Below, piece by piece: positions 8,720 to 20,922 of a stretch of 64,000 nucleotides of DNA; position 1 is the first letter of the stretch, and every line of letters starts with the position of its first letter. Source of the stretch: Acanthamoeba lenticulata (taxonomy: Eukaryota > Discosea > Longamoebia > Acanthamoebidae); contig NAVB01000027.1 in the NCBI GenBank assembly GCA_002179805.1, forward strand, positions 1 through 64,000, read 5' to 3'. The notes under the pieces were generated by a model. The model worked only from the letters and a program-made list of their open reading frames with translations, was not told the DNA's origin and searched no databases. Position numbers and translations under genes: made by a program.

Positions 8720-11040
8720 ATGGAAGTTGGGCTCGTGCAGTCCTCTGGACCAGGCGATGCTGCACCGTCGTTGCACAAGCTTATCGAGGCGGCGCTGCGT
8801 GAGAGCCTCGCGCTCGTGCACCAGCACAAAGCAACGGCCTCCTCCAGTAATGGAGTAGAGGAGAAGCCAAGGAAAACAAAGAGGAGCTCCGACGAGTCAG
8901 TCGTTCGAGTGTGGTCGACCTTGGTGCGCACGTCGCTGGCGACCTGGCGCGAGAGCCTGCTGCAGCGCGACCAGCAGCGCGAGCGGCGGCAGGCGGCCGA
9001 GCAGCGGCGCGAGGACGCCCTGAAGGAGCGTCGCCGACGGGAGCAGGAGTACCGCAAGGAGGACATGATGGAGCGCATTCGGCTCATGAAGGAGCGCGCC
9101 CTGGCCGACGCTGCTCGGAGCCACCACAACTTGGCCCAGGAGCGCGGCGATCATCGCGAGGTCGTCGTCGACGTCACCGAGAAAAAGGCCAAGGAAGAGG
9201 AGGGGGACAAGGAGGAGAAGCTCGACGCCAGTGATGGCGTTCATGGTGTTGTTGAGGCCTCTGAGCTGCGGCTGCCGCGGCTCAAGCTCGCCGGGCAGCT
9301 GCCCACAGCAGACTTCTCACTCCTGGAGGCGGTCGAAGAGGCCACCATCAACAAAGAGGTACCTCGTGTTCTCCTGCGCGTCTCTCAAGTCCGCGAAACT
9401 GATCACACGAATGTGTTGTCGGGTAGATGGCGGCCAAGCCGGGGAGCCCACGGCTCTCGCCCGCTCGGTCCCTGCTCAGCGGCGCCTTGCCAGTGAGCCC
9501 GCGAACGCGCCCGGGCCCGCTGCAGCTGCCAGTGGTAGTCGACAAGGTCGTGGCGGTGACCTCTTCGTCGCCTCCACGAGACGTCGCGGGCCCCAAGGAA
9601 GCGCGGCCAGCCGGCCCAAGCAGCGAGCTCAGTGGCCTTCAGCCGCAAGCCGCTACTGCCGCTGGGGACGGCGTCGAAGTGGGAGAGGCCACGCCCACCA
9701 ACGTTGCCTCAAAGGCCAAGGCGAGCGAGCCGAACCAGCCCGAGCCGATAACGGAAAAAGCGACGCAAAGAACGAAAGCGACAGTGGAACCTCGGAAGCG
9801 GAGCCGGCCAGGCACTGCTGCGGACGTGGTTGCAGCCACCCCACAAGCCGTGCCTGGCACGAAGACGAGTGAACCAAAGACGCGGGCTTCCCCCCCTGCG
9901 CGCTCCCCGGTTGTGGCTCCTGCTGCGCAGTCTCGCCTCCGGACGGCTGCTGGCTCCTCAGCAGCGTCGGTGGCGACCACCAAGTCGCCCACGCCCGCGG
10001 CCAAGTCCAGTACGTCCGCAATCACTCCGCCCAAGTCTCCGACCAAGAGGTCGGCCTCCGCTCGTGAGCGGCCTTCCGCCTCGTCCTCGTCCGCTACGCC
10101 GGCGTCCTCGTCTTCAATTCGGTCGACGCGAACGTCATCCTCTTCGTCTTCATCTCTTTCTTCGTTATCCTCACCCTCATCCTCCTCATCACCCGCCTCG
10201 AGGCCGTCGCGCTCGGTGCTGTCTCGCGGTTTCGTCACGCCCCCGCGCTCGGCCCTGCGTGCAGCTCGTGAAGAGACCACGGGCTCGTCCGTTGGGACCC
10301 CTCAGACTCCGCCCACCAGCAGACCCATGGCCCTGGCCCGCACGCCCACGCCAGCCAAAGCAGAGACTCGCGGCCCGTCGTCCTCCGTCGTCGGGGCCAC
10401 AACGCTGTCTCCTGCCGCAGCAGCAGCAACGCCCAAGCCGCGCAGCGCTTCTGCGCGCGTGAACACGAGTTCGTCGGCTGCATCGCCTCTTTCTGCCTCA
10501 ACTTCTTCTCCCTCCTCGACAAAGGCTCCTTCGTCGGCCACCGCCACAGCCGAGACCTCGCCCTCGGGTCGGCCGACTTCGTCTCGTCTGGTGCGGCGGT
10601 CCTCGGCTTTGACGGGCGACGCCACGACGTCGTCCTCGCCTTCAACGTCGACGTCCTCGGCATCAACGACAGCGACGACAAAGAGCCCGCAGTCGGCTGC
10701 CGCAGCCAAGCCCACTCGGCGCTCGGCCTCGTTTGCTGCGCGCTCCAAGAGCTTGCCCTCCACCAATCGGTCGTCTTCGTCCTCTTCTGCCACGCCGTCC
10801 GCCACCACCGGGCCGACGACACCCTCTCCCACGCGCGTGCGCCCAGTCCTTGTCAAGTCCTCCTCTTCCATCGCGCCATCTTCGTCTTCTTCTTCGTCCT
10901 CCTCGGCCCCTGCACGCCGAGCCGAGACGTCACGAAGCACCACAAGCCAACTGCGAAGAGCAGAGAGCGACGTCAGCGGCTTGTCACGAACTCGCCCGAG
11001 TCCTTCGAAGCTTAAGAAGAAGCTCGACGAGGCCGCCTGA
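8720..11040 (+). CDS. Coiled-coil plus Ser/Thr/Pro/Ala-rich disordered protein
   Basis: Two exons (8720-9358 and 9427-11040) join in phase 0 through a short GTACCT...GGGTAG intron, giving about 750 residues. Residues 60-170 form a charged Arg/Glu-rich helix likely to be a coiled coil (QQRERRQAAEQRREDALKER and following). From residue 213 to the end the protein is Ser/Thr/Pro/Ala-rich, strongly basic, dotted with SP and TP phosphorylation-type sites, and ends in a Lys-rich helix (SKLKKKLDEA). The design of a charged helix followed by a basic Pro/Ser tail is seen in microtubule-associated and cytoskeletal linker proteins. No family signature is visible, so function is left open. The start sits in a good context (GCCATGG). 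Confidence 0.7.
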
Positions 11041-11725
11041 GGCAATACGCCCACCTCACCAGCTGCACACGAGGTGCCTCTCGTTCTACTTCTTTTTTAT
11101 TTTGTAATTTGAATTCGTTGGTGTTTACCATTTTGAGAGCCATAACCTTTTTTGGTGTTGCAATGCTAGTTATCCAAGTCCTGGCCCATTTTGGTGGCTC
11201 ATGAATGTGAGGTATGGTGCACCATCGGTGGGGCAATAATTGGCTGGCGTTTATACCAGTTTGGGCCGCACCACGCCCCCACCACCGGTGTGGCTCCCGC
11301 GGTGCGTGTCTCTCCGACGACGACCTGTTGTGTAGATTGTGGGGCCCCGCAGCGTCAACTCGATTTGTTGTTGCCTTCCTCCTCCCCTCTTGCACACACT
11401 CTCGCTCGCTCGAGAGAGTTATCCACTCCTCCACTTCTTTCTCGTGCCTTTTGGTATGTGTGTTTCTCTTCTATGGTGGATGAACCTCTCCTCCTCTTTT
11501 CTTTCCTTTCCTTTCCATGTTCCATCTGCTGCCTCATCTACCGCTAGAGATGAGGCCACTTCTCCTTGCCTGCTCCCTCCCCCACCATACACATCGTCAC
11601 CTTCATCAGCTCACTTCTCTTGCTGCTTCTCGCGTCCACGTTTGCGTGGTTCAACGCTTCAGGCTCGGCCAAGAGGAGTAGGATAGAGAGAGAGACACAG
11701 AAGACCCCATCATAAACAGAAGAAG
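11041..11725 (+). other. Intergenic region, no gene seen
   Basis: A stretch of 685 bp between two plus-strand genes. It holds the 3' untranslated part of the first gene and the promoter of the FG-GAP gene. Pyrimidine-rich tracts (CTC/CTT, 11380-11590) and an AG-rich run just before the next ATG are the only visible structure. Open frames here lack coding character. Confidence 0.4.
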
Positions 11726-14700
11726 ATGAAGATGGAAGGCTCTCTCACGCGGTGGGTTGTTCTCACCGTCTGCGCCCTCGTGTGGATGGCCGTTGCGGTT
11801 CTGGCCCAGGGCTCGTTCGACATCTCCACCGTCACCTCTGGCGCCAACGGTTTCCTCATCACGCAAGGTGCCCTCAGCCTTCTTTCATCTGAATTTGTGA
11901 AAATTTCCCAATCTTAATTGACAATCTGTTTTTTTGTTCAAATTCGTGGTGATTTAAATGTTACCTCGATCAGGCACTGTCGCGTCGGATCAGACTGGTT
12001 GGGCCATGGCCAGTGGCGACTTTGATCGCGACGGCTTCGAAGATCTTCTCATCGGCGCCTATGCCTTCAACAATCGTACGTCTCCTCACCACGTTCTTCT
12101 CTTCCCTTGTTGGCAACTCCACGGCTCACACCGCACTGCCGCCATTGTGACGGTGTTCTCTCTTGCTCTCGTTAGTGTCGGCCGCCGCTGTGGGTCGCGT
12201 GTACTTTGTGTTCGGTCGCTCGACCCCCTACACAAGCATCGACCTCAGCAAGCAGGCCACCGAGTTGACGGGCTTCTCCCTCGTCGGCCAGCGAGTACGT
12301 TTCATCTTCATCACCATCATCATCATTCCCCTTCTCCTACTTCTCCTTCATGAACCAACCAATTTCCTTCATTCAACGACCAGGCTGGCGACTACCTCGG
12401 TTATGCGCTGGCCGCTGGCGACGTAAACGGCGACGGCGTCACCGACGCCGTGGCTTGCCTTCCCGGCAGTGGCACCACGGGCTCGGGCAGCTGCGCGGTC
12501 GTGTTTGGTAACAGCGTGCGGAGCAACATCGCGCGCAGCATGTCCGAGATCGACGGCACCAAGGGCTACTTCCTGCGCGGCGTCACCTCGGCCGGCACCA
12601 TCGTGGCCAACTGGGGTCGGTACGTTTTCAACACCTCCTTCCTCTTCCTCTTCTGCCTCGAGGCCTGGGTTGGTTTTGCCTTGAGAGCCTCACCTTACCT
12701 TCTCGTCGTCATCGTCATGTCGATGGTGCGCAGTTCGGTGACGGTGGGCGATCTCAACGGCGACGGCCGCGGCGACGTGTGCGTGGCCTCGTCGGGCGAC
12801 CTCGTGACGGCCGGCCGCGTGTCGTGCTTCTTTGGTCGGTCCACGGGCCCGTTTTCGGAACAGTCCTTTGCCCACCTCGACGGCACGCAGGGCTTCCTCG
12901 CGGCCGGCAACCCTAACGACCAGCTGGGCTATTCGCTGGCCGTCGGCGACTTGACCTACGACAACTGTACCGACCTCTTCATCGGCGCGCCTGGCTACAC
13001 CTCCACGACCAGGCCGGCGCTGGGTCAGACGGGCGCCGTGATCGTGCTCCAGGGCCAGTGCAACGGCGGCAGCTTCGCGTCGTCGATCAAGGCCGACAGC
13101 ACGCTCGGCTGGGGCGTCGGTTTCGTGATCGAGGGCCAGGGCTCGCAGGAGAGCTTTGGCTACGACTTGTGGAGCGGCGACATCAACGGCGACACGGCGG
13201 CCGATCTGATCGCGTCCGCGCCCTACTCGGACGGTCCCACCGGCGCCCTTTCCAGGTGCGGTGCCGTCGCCGTCGTCTTCGGTGGCCAGGACAGCAACAC
13301 CTACGTTTCCGACTCCAGCCTCCTCCTCAACGACGCGAACAAGGTGCGCCCCTGCTCCTCCTCGTGCGTGTGGCCTAGAATGCATGGAATGTGTTTGTAT
13401 TCATTCTTTTTTTATTTTATTTATGTTTATTTATTGATCAATTGTTGTTATTTCTTTTAGGGTATCATCGTGTACGGTTCGGCGGCCAGCATGAACCTGG
13501 GCTTCGCCGTCGATGCCGGCGACATAAACGGCGATGGCGTGGCGGATATCATTGCCGGTACCAACGTGGCCCGTAACGGCGCCACCCGTAACGTCGGTCT
13601 GGCGCTGACCGTCTACGGTAACTGTACCTACAACAAGGTGCGCTTCGTCTTTTCCATTTTTTACAAAATCTATTTATTCTAGTTTTTGATTATGATTTTT
13701 TGATCTAAATGAAACGTTGCAGGCCTCGTGGAGCTTGACGGACATCACCGCAGCGTCGGGCACCTTGGGTTTCCAAGTGATCGGCACCACGACCGGCACC
13801 CAGCTGGCCTACAACATCGAGACGGTCAACCTCTTCAAGCGCAGCTCCACCGACATGGTGCTCGGTACCGATATCTCTTCCCCCTCTTTACCACCACCAC
13901 CCCCACCCACCACCACCCACCAACACCATCCATCCACACCACCCACCATACATACTCTCTCTCTCTCTCTCTCTGTTTCTGTCTCTATATATAAATATAG
14001 CGACGCACGAACCACCAATCGCGGGTGATAACCATCCTCATGTGTGTCTTTTTCTTTTTCTTTTTCTTTGTTGTTTTTTCCCTTGTGAAATGCAGCCACG
14101 AGTAGCGGCCAGACCAACTACTACTTCAACGGCCGCACCTCAGCGAGCACTCGCACTTGCCCTGCACGTCGTGCCGGTATGCGATGTCCTCCCACTCTCT
14201 TGTCATTCATTCATTCGTTTATCGTGCGTTTCTAACAATTCGACTCGTTTTACGCGACCCTCGTGCTTGATATAATACAGTGACGTTCTCGCCGTCGCCA
14301 TCAGCCAGCGTGCAGACTTCCATCCTCCCGACGCCATCGGTATCGCCCAGTACTACAATTTCACCCACAGCTTCGCCTTCACCCACACTATCGCCCACCA
14401 CCAGCACGACCCCAACTCGCACACCTTCGAACACGGCGACTCCGACGACCCAGTCCAGATCCCCGACGCCGAGTACGACACCGTCCTCAACGCCCAGTAG
14501 GTCGTCCACGCCGACCAGAACCACCACGCCTTCCACCACCCCCACCAGAACCACCACGCCTTCCATCACTCCCACCATCTCCACCACACCGTCAGTCACG
14601 CCCACCATCTCGACCACGCCCTCGGTCACGCCCACGATTTCCACCACGCCGTCGATCACGCCCACGATCTCGACTACGCCGTCGATCACACCCACGATCT

Positions 14701-15677
14701 CGGTTACGCCGTCGATCACGCCCACGATCTCGACCACGCCGTCGATCACGCCCACAATCTCGACTACTCCTTCCATCACTCCAACTATCTCGGTCACTCC
14801 TTCCATCACGCCCACTATTTCGGTCACGCCGTCGGTCACGCCCACCATTTCGACCACGCCCTCGATCACGCCCACCATTTCGACCACGCCCTCGATCACG
14901 CCTACGATCTCAGCCACGCCGTCGATTACGCCCACGATCTCGGCCACGCCGACGACCACGCCCTCGGCCTCGCCGAGCCCGACGCCGTTCGCGGTCACGC
15001 AGCTGTTCAACGAGGAGCCGCACACGGACGTGGTCCCGAGCCGCGGCATTCCCTTCCGCGCGTACGTCCCGCAAGGCGTGCAGCGATTCACGATCACGGT
15101 CACGCAGCTGGACGAGAACCCCAACGCACAGCTGTGCGTGTACTCGCGACAAGGCCAGCTCCCGACGCCGACCCAGTACGACAACGTCGAGTGCACGACG
15201 AGCGTGATTCTCGACGTCGACACGAACCAGACGCCGGCCAGGCGCGGCCAGTCGCTGCCCCAGTGCACGCTGGTCGAGTATTTCTTCCTCGTCACCAGCA
15301 AGACAGTTAACACCAACTTTGTCATCCTCTTCCAGTACGATCCGGGCTGCGACAGCTGCGGCGGCTACGAAGACGAGTGCGGCTGCCACCCGGCCGGCAC
15401 GACCTCGTCGTGCTCGTGCGAGAACATCGCCTACCGCGGCTACGACGCCACGGGCCTCGACCGGAGCCTCCTCCTGGCCGAGGTGCAGCTGCTGCGACAG
15501 TACGTCGAGCGGACGCAGAGCCTCACCCACGAGATCCAGACGCGATTCGCCACGACCAACGAGGGCACGACAGAGGACAACTACGACGACATCATCGACG
15601 AGACCTACTTCTACCAGTCGCTCCTCGACGACTTCAAGCCCTTCTTCGAGAATGTCCGCTCTGAGCTCCTCGACTAG
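11726..15677 (+). CDS. Secreted FG-GAP beta-propeller protein with mucin-like stalk
   Basis: Multi-exon gene of about nine exons. An N-terminal signal peptide (about residues 8-28, VVLTVCALVWMAVAVLA) leads into at least six FG-GAP/integrin-alpha-type repeats, each with a calcium-binding loop: DFDRDGFEDLLIGA, DVNGDGVTD, DLNGDGRGD, DLTYDNCTDLFIGAPG, DINGDTAADL and DINGDGVADIIAG. Donors such as AACAAG|GTGCGC recur. The last exon (14280-15677) encodes a Ser/Thr/Pro stalk of 10-residue repeats (TPTISTTPSI type), surely O-glycosylated if secreted. A Cys-rich module follows (CDSCGG...CGCHPAG...CSCEN), then an acidic helical end. No transmembrane helix or cytoplasmic tail follows, so unlike integrin alpha it should be released or held at the surface by a partner. 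Roles in adhesion or matrix binding are inferred. Confidence 0.85.
13959..13980 (+). repeat. CT microsatellite in an intron
   Basis: A run of about ten CT dinucleotides lies in an intron of the FG-GAP gene, just after a CCACC-rich tract. It is a simple repeat that may strengthen the pyrimidine tract of the intron. Confidence 0.8.
14518..14960 (+). repeat. 30-bp coding minisatellite (TPTISTTPSI stalk)
   Basis: About 14 head-to-tail copies of a 30-bp unit, typified by ACGCCCACGATCTCGACC, make up the stalk of the FG-GAP protein. Copies differ mostly at third positions and by Thr/Val and Ile/Val exchanges. That pattern fits selection on the protein plus turnover by slippage or unequal exchange. 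The opposite strand is also open through the array, which is a shadow of the repeat. Confidence 0.9.
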
Positions 15678-16018
15678 GTCAGCCACCGCCATGGTGGCCA
15701 TCATCGAGAGGGAGCAAGAAGAGGCATCTTCTACACAGAGGAAGGAGGGCGAGGAGGAGCAGCAGCAGAGACTGGGACTGAATCTTCATGATGCGTGCAG
15801 CAGCAGGGCTCTTTTTCTCCCCCCACCCCCACCCACAACAGATCGTTCCTCTTCTTGCTGTTCTTGTTGTTCTTCTAAGCCAATTCACTTCCTTTTGTTC
15901 TGTTCTTTCCTATAATATACATACTATTTCAACACCAATTTGCATTTGTTTTATTTATTTATTTCGCATTTTATTTATTAAGAACATAATATTCCTTATT
16001 ATTTTTATTGATTGTGGC
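15678..16018. other. Tail-to-tail intergenic region
   Basis: Lies between the stops of the FG-GAP gene (plus) and the membrane-protein gene (minus). It becomes AT-rich from about 15910 (TATTTATTTATTT), as expected for paired 3' ends. No gene is seen. Confidence 0.5.
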
Positions 16019-18039
<2,021 letters not shown>

Positions 18040-18152
18040 AGATCATACACCCTCCCGCGTTAGGCCTCTTTTTTCAAGCATTTTTTTTTTAAAGTAAAAA
18101 ACAGAAAATCTCCATTTATTTTTCGACTATTTTTATAAATGTTGTGGCAATG

Positions 18153-19811
18153 TCACATGGCGCGGCCCTCGGCGTAGAGGAAGGCGCGGATGGCCGAGGA
18201 GACGGCCGCCGGGACGGCGTCTCCACGATCCCGCTCGATGTCGGTGAAGAAGTCGGGCCCGTATTGAACCTGCGGCTCGCGTAGAATCACCTCGTCCATC
18301 CTGATACGCACCTCCTTCCTGTAACGTCGTCATCAACGTCCTCATCAGGCGCGGTCCACAAGAAGAAGAAAGAAAGGACAGGTGGGAACGCACCCAGTCA
18401 ACTTGGAGAGAAGAGACTCGAGGGGCTTGGCCCAATTGTAGTTGGCCATCGTGCAGACCTCGTGGTAGGCCATGTTCACCTTGCGGTGGAAGAGCACGTT
18501 CTTGCGCCGGACTGTGCGCTGGAAGTGGAGGTCCAGCTTGCTACCCACGAGCACCATCGGCGGGTTGGCGTGCACCCGATTCATGTCGCTTCCGAAAACC
18601 AAAAAAAAACCCAAAAAATCCCAAAAAACCAAAAACCAAAAAAACCAAAAAACAAACAAAAAGAAAGAGGAGGCGTCAGGACCTGAGCCTGAGGAGTGTT
18701 GGCAGGGGAGCTGTGACGGAGGCGGCGTACCGGTAGTTGAGGGCCACGTTCCTGTAGGACTGGCGCGAACAGATATCAAACATGAGGATCGCTGCATGCC
18801 CGCTGGTCCTGTCATGTTTAACATAACGGCAGAATACATGGGCTCGTCATCACCGTCGCAAGAGATGCCATCATGCAAACTCGAATCAAGAGATCTGTTT
18901 TGCGGAGATACGCACAGAAACTCTTCGCGCAAGGCCCTCATCTGGAACGACGTGGGCTGCTCCTGTTGTGTGCATGTGCACATGAATGTCGTTGGATGAG
19001 ACGGGATATTGGGGGGGGGGGGAGACGCGGACGGACCCAGAGGGTGATGTTGATGAGCCCGTAGTTGGTGGGGAGGCTGAGGTAGTGCTTTCCCGTCCCG
19101 GTCAGCGCAGCCATGCTGAGCCTCGGCTTCTTGCCCTTCTCTGGGCATTTTGACTCATCAGTCCAAGTACGCGGACGATTAATTGCTCGTCCGTGAGGGA
19201 GGGGGGAGCACCCAAAGTCATGGGGAATCCACCCGAGGCCTGCGCGAGGCCGACAAAGCGCTCGGCGTACGCTGTTTTGCCCACGCCGGGGTCGCCCAGG
19301 ATGAGGATGGTCTGCGCGCCGCCGTGTGTGAGTGCAAAGCCCCAAGGGGTGTGTGGCTTGGGGTGCATCGAGCACACCTTGTCCTGCAGGCCTGCCTGCA
19401 GGAGCCGGGCCTCCTGGGCCAGGGCGTGGTAGACCGACCGCCAGGTGGTTCCTGCGGCCTCGGAGGGCTGGCGGAGCTCGGCCTCCCTGCGTCCAAAGGT
19501 GGCACGCACCAGCGCTCGCCACAGGATATCAGCCTGGGCTACGGCGCGCCACCTTGAAGCCAGGACAAGATCACCGTATACGTGGAAGGTCAGCACGAGT
19601 TTGGGGTTGAGGTTTACGAGATGGAAGAGGAAGCTCGCTCTGAGCAAGGCTGTGCTTACTTGGCACAAACAGTAGAAGCCGAGCGGTGCAGGTCGCCAGC
19701 AGGAAGGAGGGAGAAGATTGCGAGTAAGGCGTCATCCGTCAGTTCGAGCTCGTGCGCGAGGAGCTGGCCAGACTCCTCTTGGTTGGTCACGTCGTGTCCC
19801 TTTTGCTCCAT
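18153..19811 (-). CDS. F-box protein fused to a degenerate Ran-like GTPase domain
   Basis: At least six exons with phases that agree; the first is 19811-19660 and the second 19552-19171. Residues about 22-75 form an F-box (ELTDDALLAIFSLLPAGDLH, then WRAVAQADILWRALV). About 60 residues later a P-loop GDPGVGKT opens a small-GTPase fold whose order and wording follow Ran. NYGLINITLW stands for the strand before DTAGQ, SGHAAILMFDICSRQSYRNV for the Ran segment GQCAIIMFDVTSRVTYKNV, VLVGSKLDL for the NKxD loop, and VLFHRKVNMAYHEV plus NYNWAKPLESLLSKL for the Ran C-terminal half. The G3 DxxG is replaced by EQPT, NKxD by SKLD and SAK by CTM, so nucleotide switching is doubtful. It is probably an SCF substrate receptor with a GTPase-like module. 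It is divergent from the hydrolase gene at 19939. Confidence 0.85.
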
Positions 19812-19938
19812 GTTCAAGCTGTCCCGCTTTCAGCAAACAAACAAAACGACCGCCCGCACGAAATTTCACACCAAGAAAGAAAATGAAAGACAAAGAACGA
19901 AAAAGAGAAAGAAATGGGCTGTTTTGTATTGCTTGGAG
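19812..19938. promoter_or_regulatory. Short bidirectional promoter region
   Basis: Only 127 bp separate the start codons of the F-box/Ran-like gene (minus) and the 5-hydroxyisourate hydrolase gene (plus). The segment is A-rich on the plus strand. Both promoters must lie here or overlap the first exons. No TATA box is evident. Confidence 0.5.
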
Positions 19939-20683
19939 ATGGAGTTGAGGTCACTGGACGCTGCCCTGCATGCGAGTGCTGCCCGTCGCTTGTGGACAGT
20001 CGGCGGCCATTTGGATACGTCGGCTCCCGCTGTGGCCTATCAGCATGCACGCGTAGCGGCGGTCAATGCGGGCGCGCAATCGACAACCACCAGCACCACC
20101 CCGAGCCCGACAAGCAGCAGTCGTAAATTCCTGAGCAGCCTCTCATCTCATGCACTTGATACGACCCTGGGCAAGCCCGCTTCCACCCTTCCCGTGACCC
20201 TGTTCCGTCTTCGACCCTCCACCGGTACAATATCTGTGTAGTTTGATTCGTTGGTAATCAATTGGCCCCAATATTCACATTCATACTCGCTACGTGAAGG
20301 CACGACGGAAAGCGTAACGACCGATTGGGAGTCGCTGTTCTCGGCCTCCACAGACGCCGACGGGCGCGTGCCTTCGTCCGTCTTTCCGCCCATCACTGCT
20401 GGCACCTTCAAGTTGCGGTTCGACACGACCGCCTACTTCCAGCGCATCGGCGCCACGGTACGACCCATCGCCCACGTCAGCGCGTCGCACGCAGGTCGCC
20501 TGGTCCTGCCCTGCGGTGCTCTTCTCACAGGCGTGTCCGCTGCTGCTCTCTGCGCTTCCCATTCTACTGCAGAAATTCCTGTACCCGTACGTCGAGATCG
20601 TGTTCCAGGTCGAGGCCGGGCAGCACTACCACATCCCGCTCCTCGTCTCCGCGCATGGCTACTCCACCTATCGAGGCAGTTGA
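19939..20683 (+). CDS. 5-hydroxyisourate hydrolase with PTS2 peroxisomal signal
   Basis: Three exons (19939-20224, 20300-20457, 20573-20683) give 184 residues with agreeing phases. The core is the transthyretin-like hydrolase fold: [19 protein letters not shown] at the start with the catalytic His, [13 protein letters not shown], then [10 protein letters not shown] and the diagnostic C-terminal YRGS. The enzyme opens 5-hydroxyisourate made by urate oxidase, the second step of uric acid breakdown to allantoin. Residues 17-25 read RLWTVGGHL, an exact PTS2 nonapeptide (R-L-x5-H-L), so import into peroxisomes through PEX7 is expected. About 45 linker residues separate it from the enzyme core. The ATG at 19939 is the first that is in frame with the core, and it places the signal near the N-terminus. 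Confidence 0.95.
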
Positions 20684-20922
20684 GTGCGCGTCAGCGCGTG
20701 GCAGTCCTCCACATAAACGTAGCCAAGTTGAAGAACATGTTCTCCATGTTTGGGGGGGGGGTTGTGCTGGCTGGCGGCTATGCTGGGCCGCTAGTCCTGC
20801 CGGGCCCAACGGCAATAATCAGTCTCGGGTATGTTGTGTGCAGGACCTGGCCCAGCAAACAGGAAGTTTTGCTTTTTCTCTTGCTATTTCGAAAATAACA
20901 GATTGGTCCGGTCAGCTCGAGG

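Noticed and set aside
14219..15325. Long minus-strand open frame of 368 codons (GVIDGVVEIVGV repeats)
   Set aside because: It is the complement of the 30-bp coding minisatellite of the FG-GAP gene. A 30-bp repeat without stops stays open in other frames, and the plus frame has the signal peptide, domains and splice sites.
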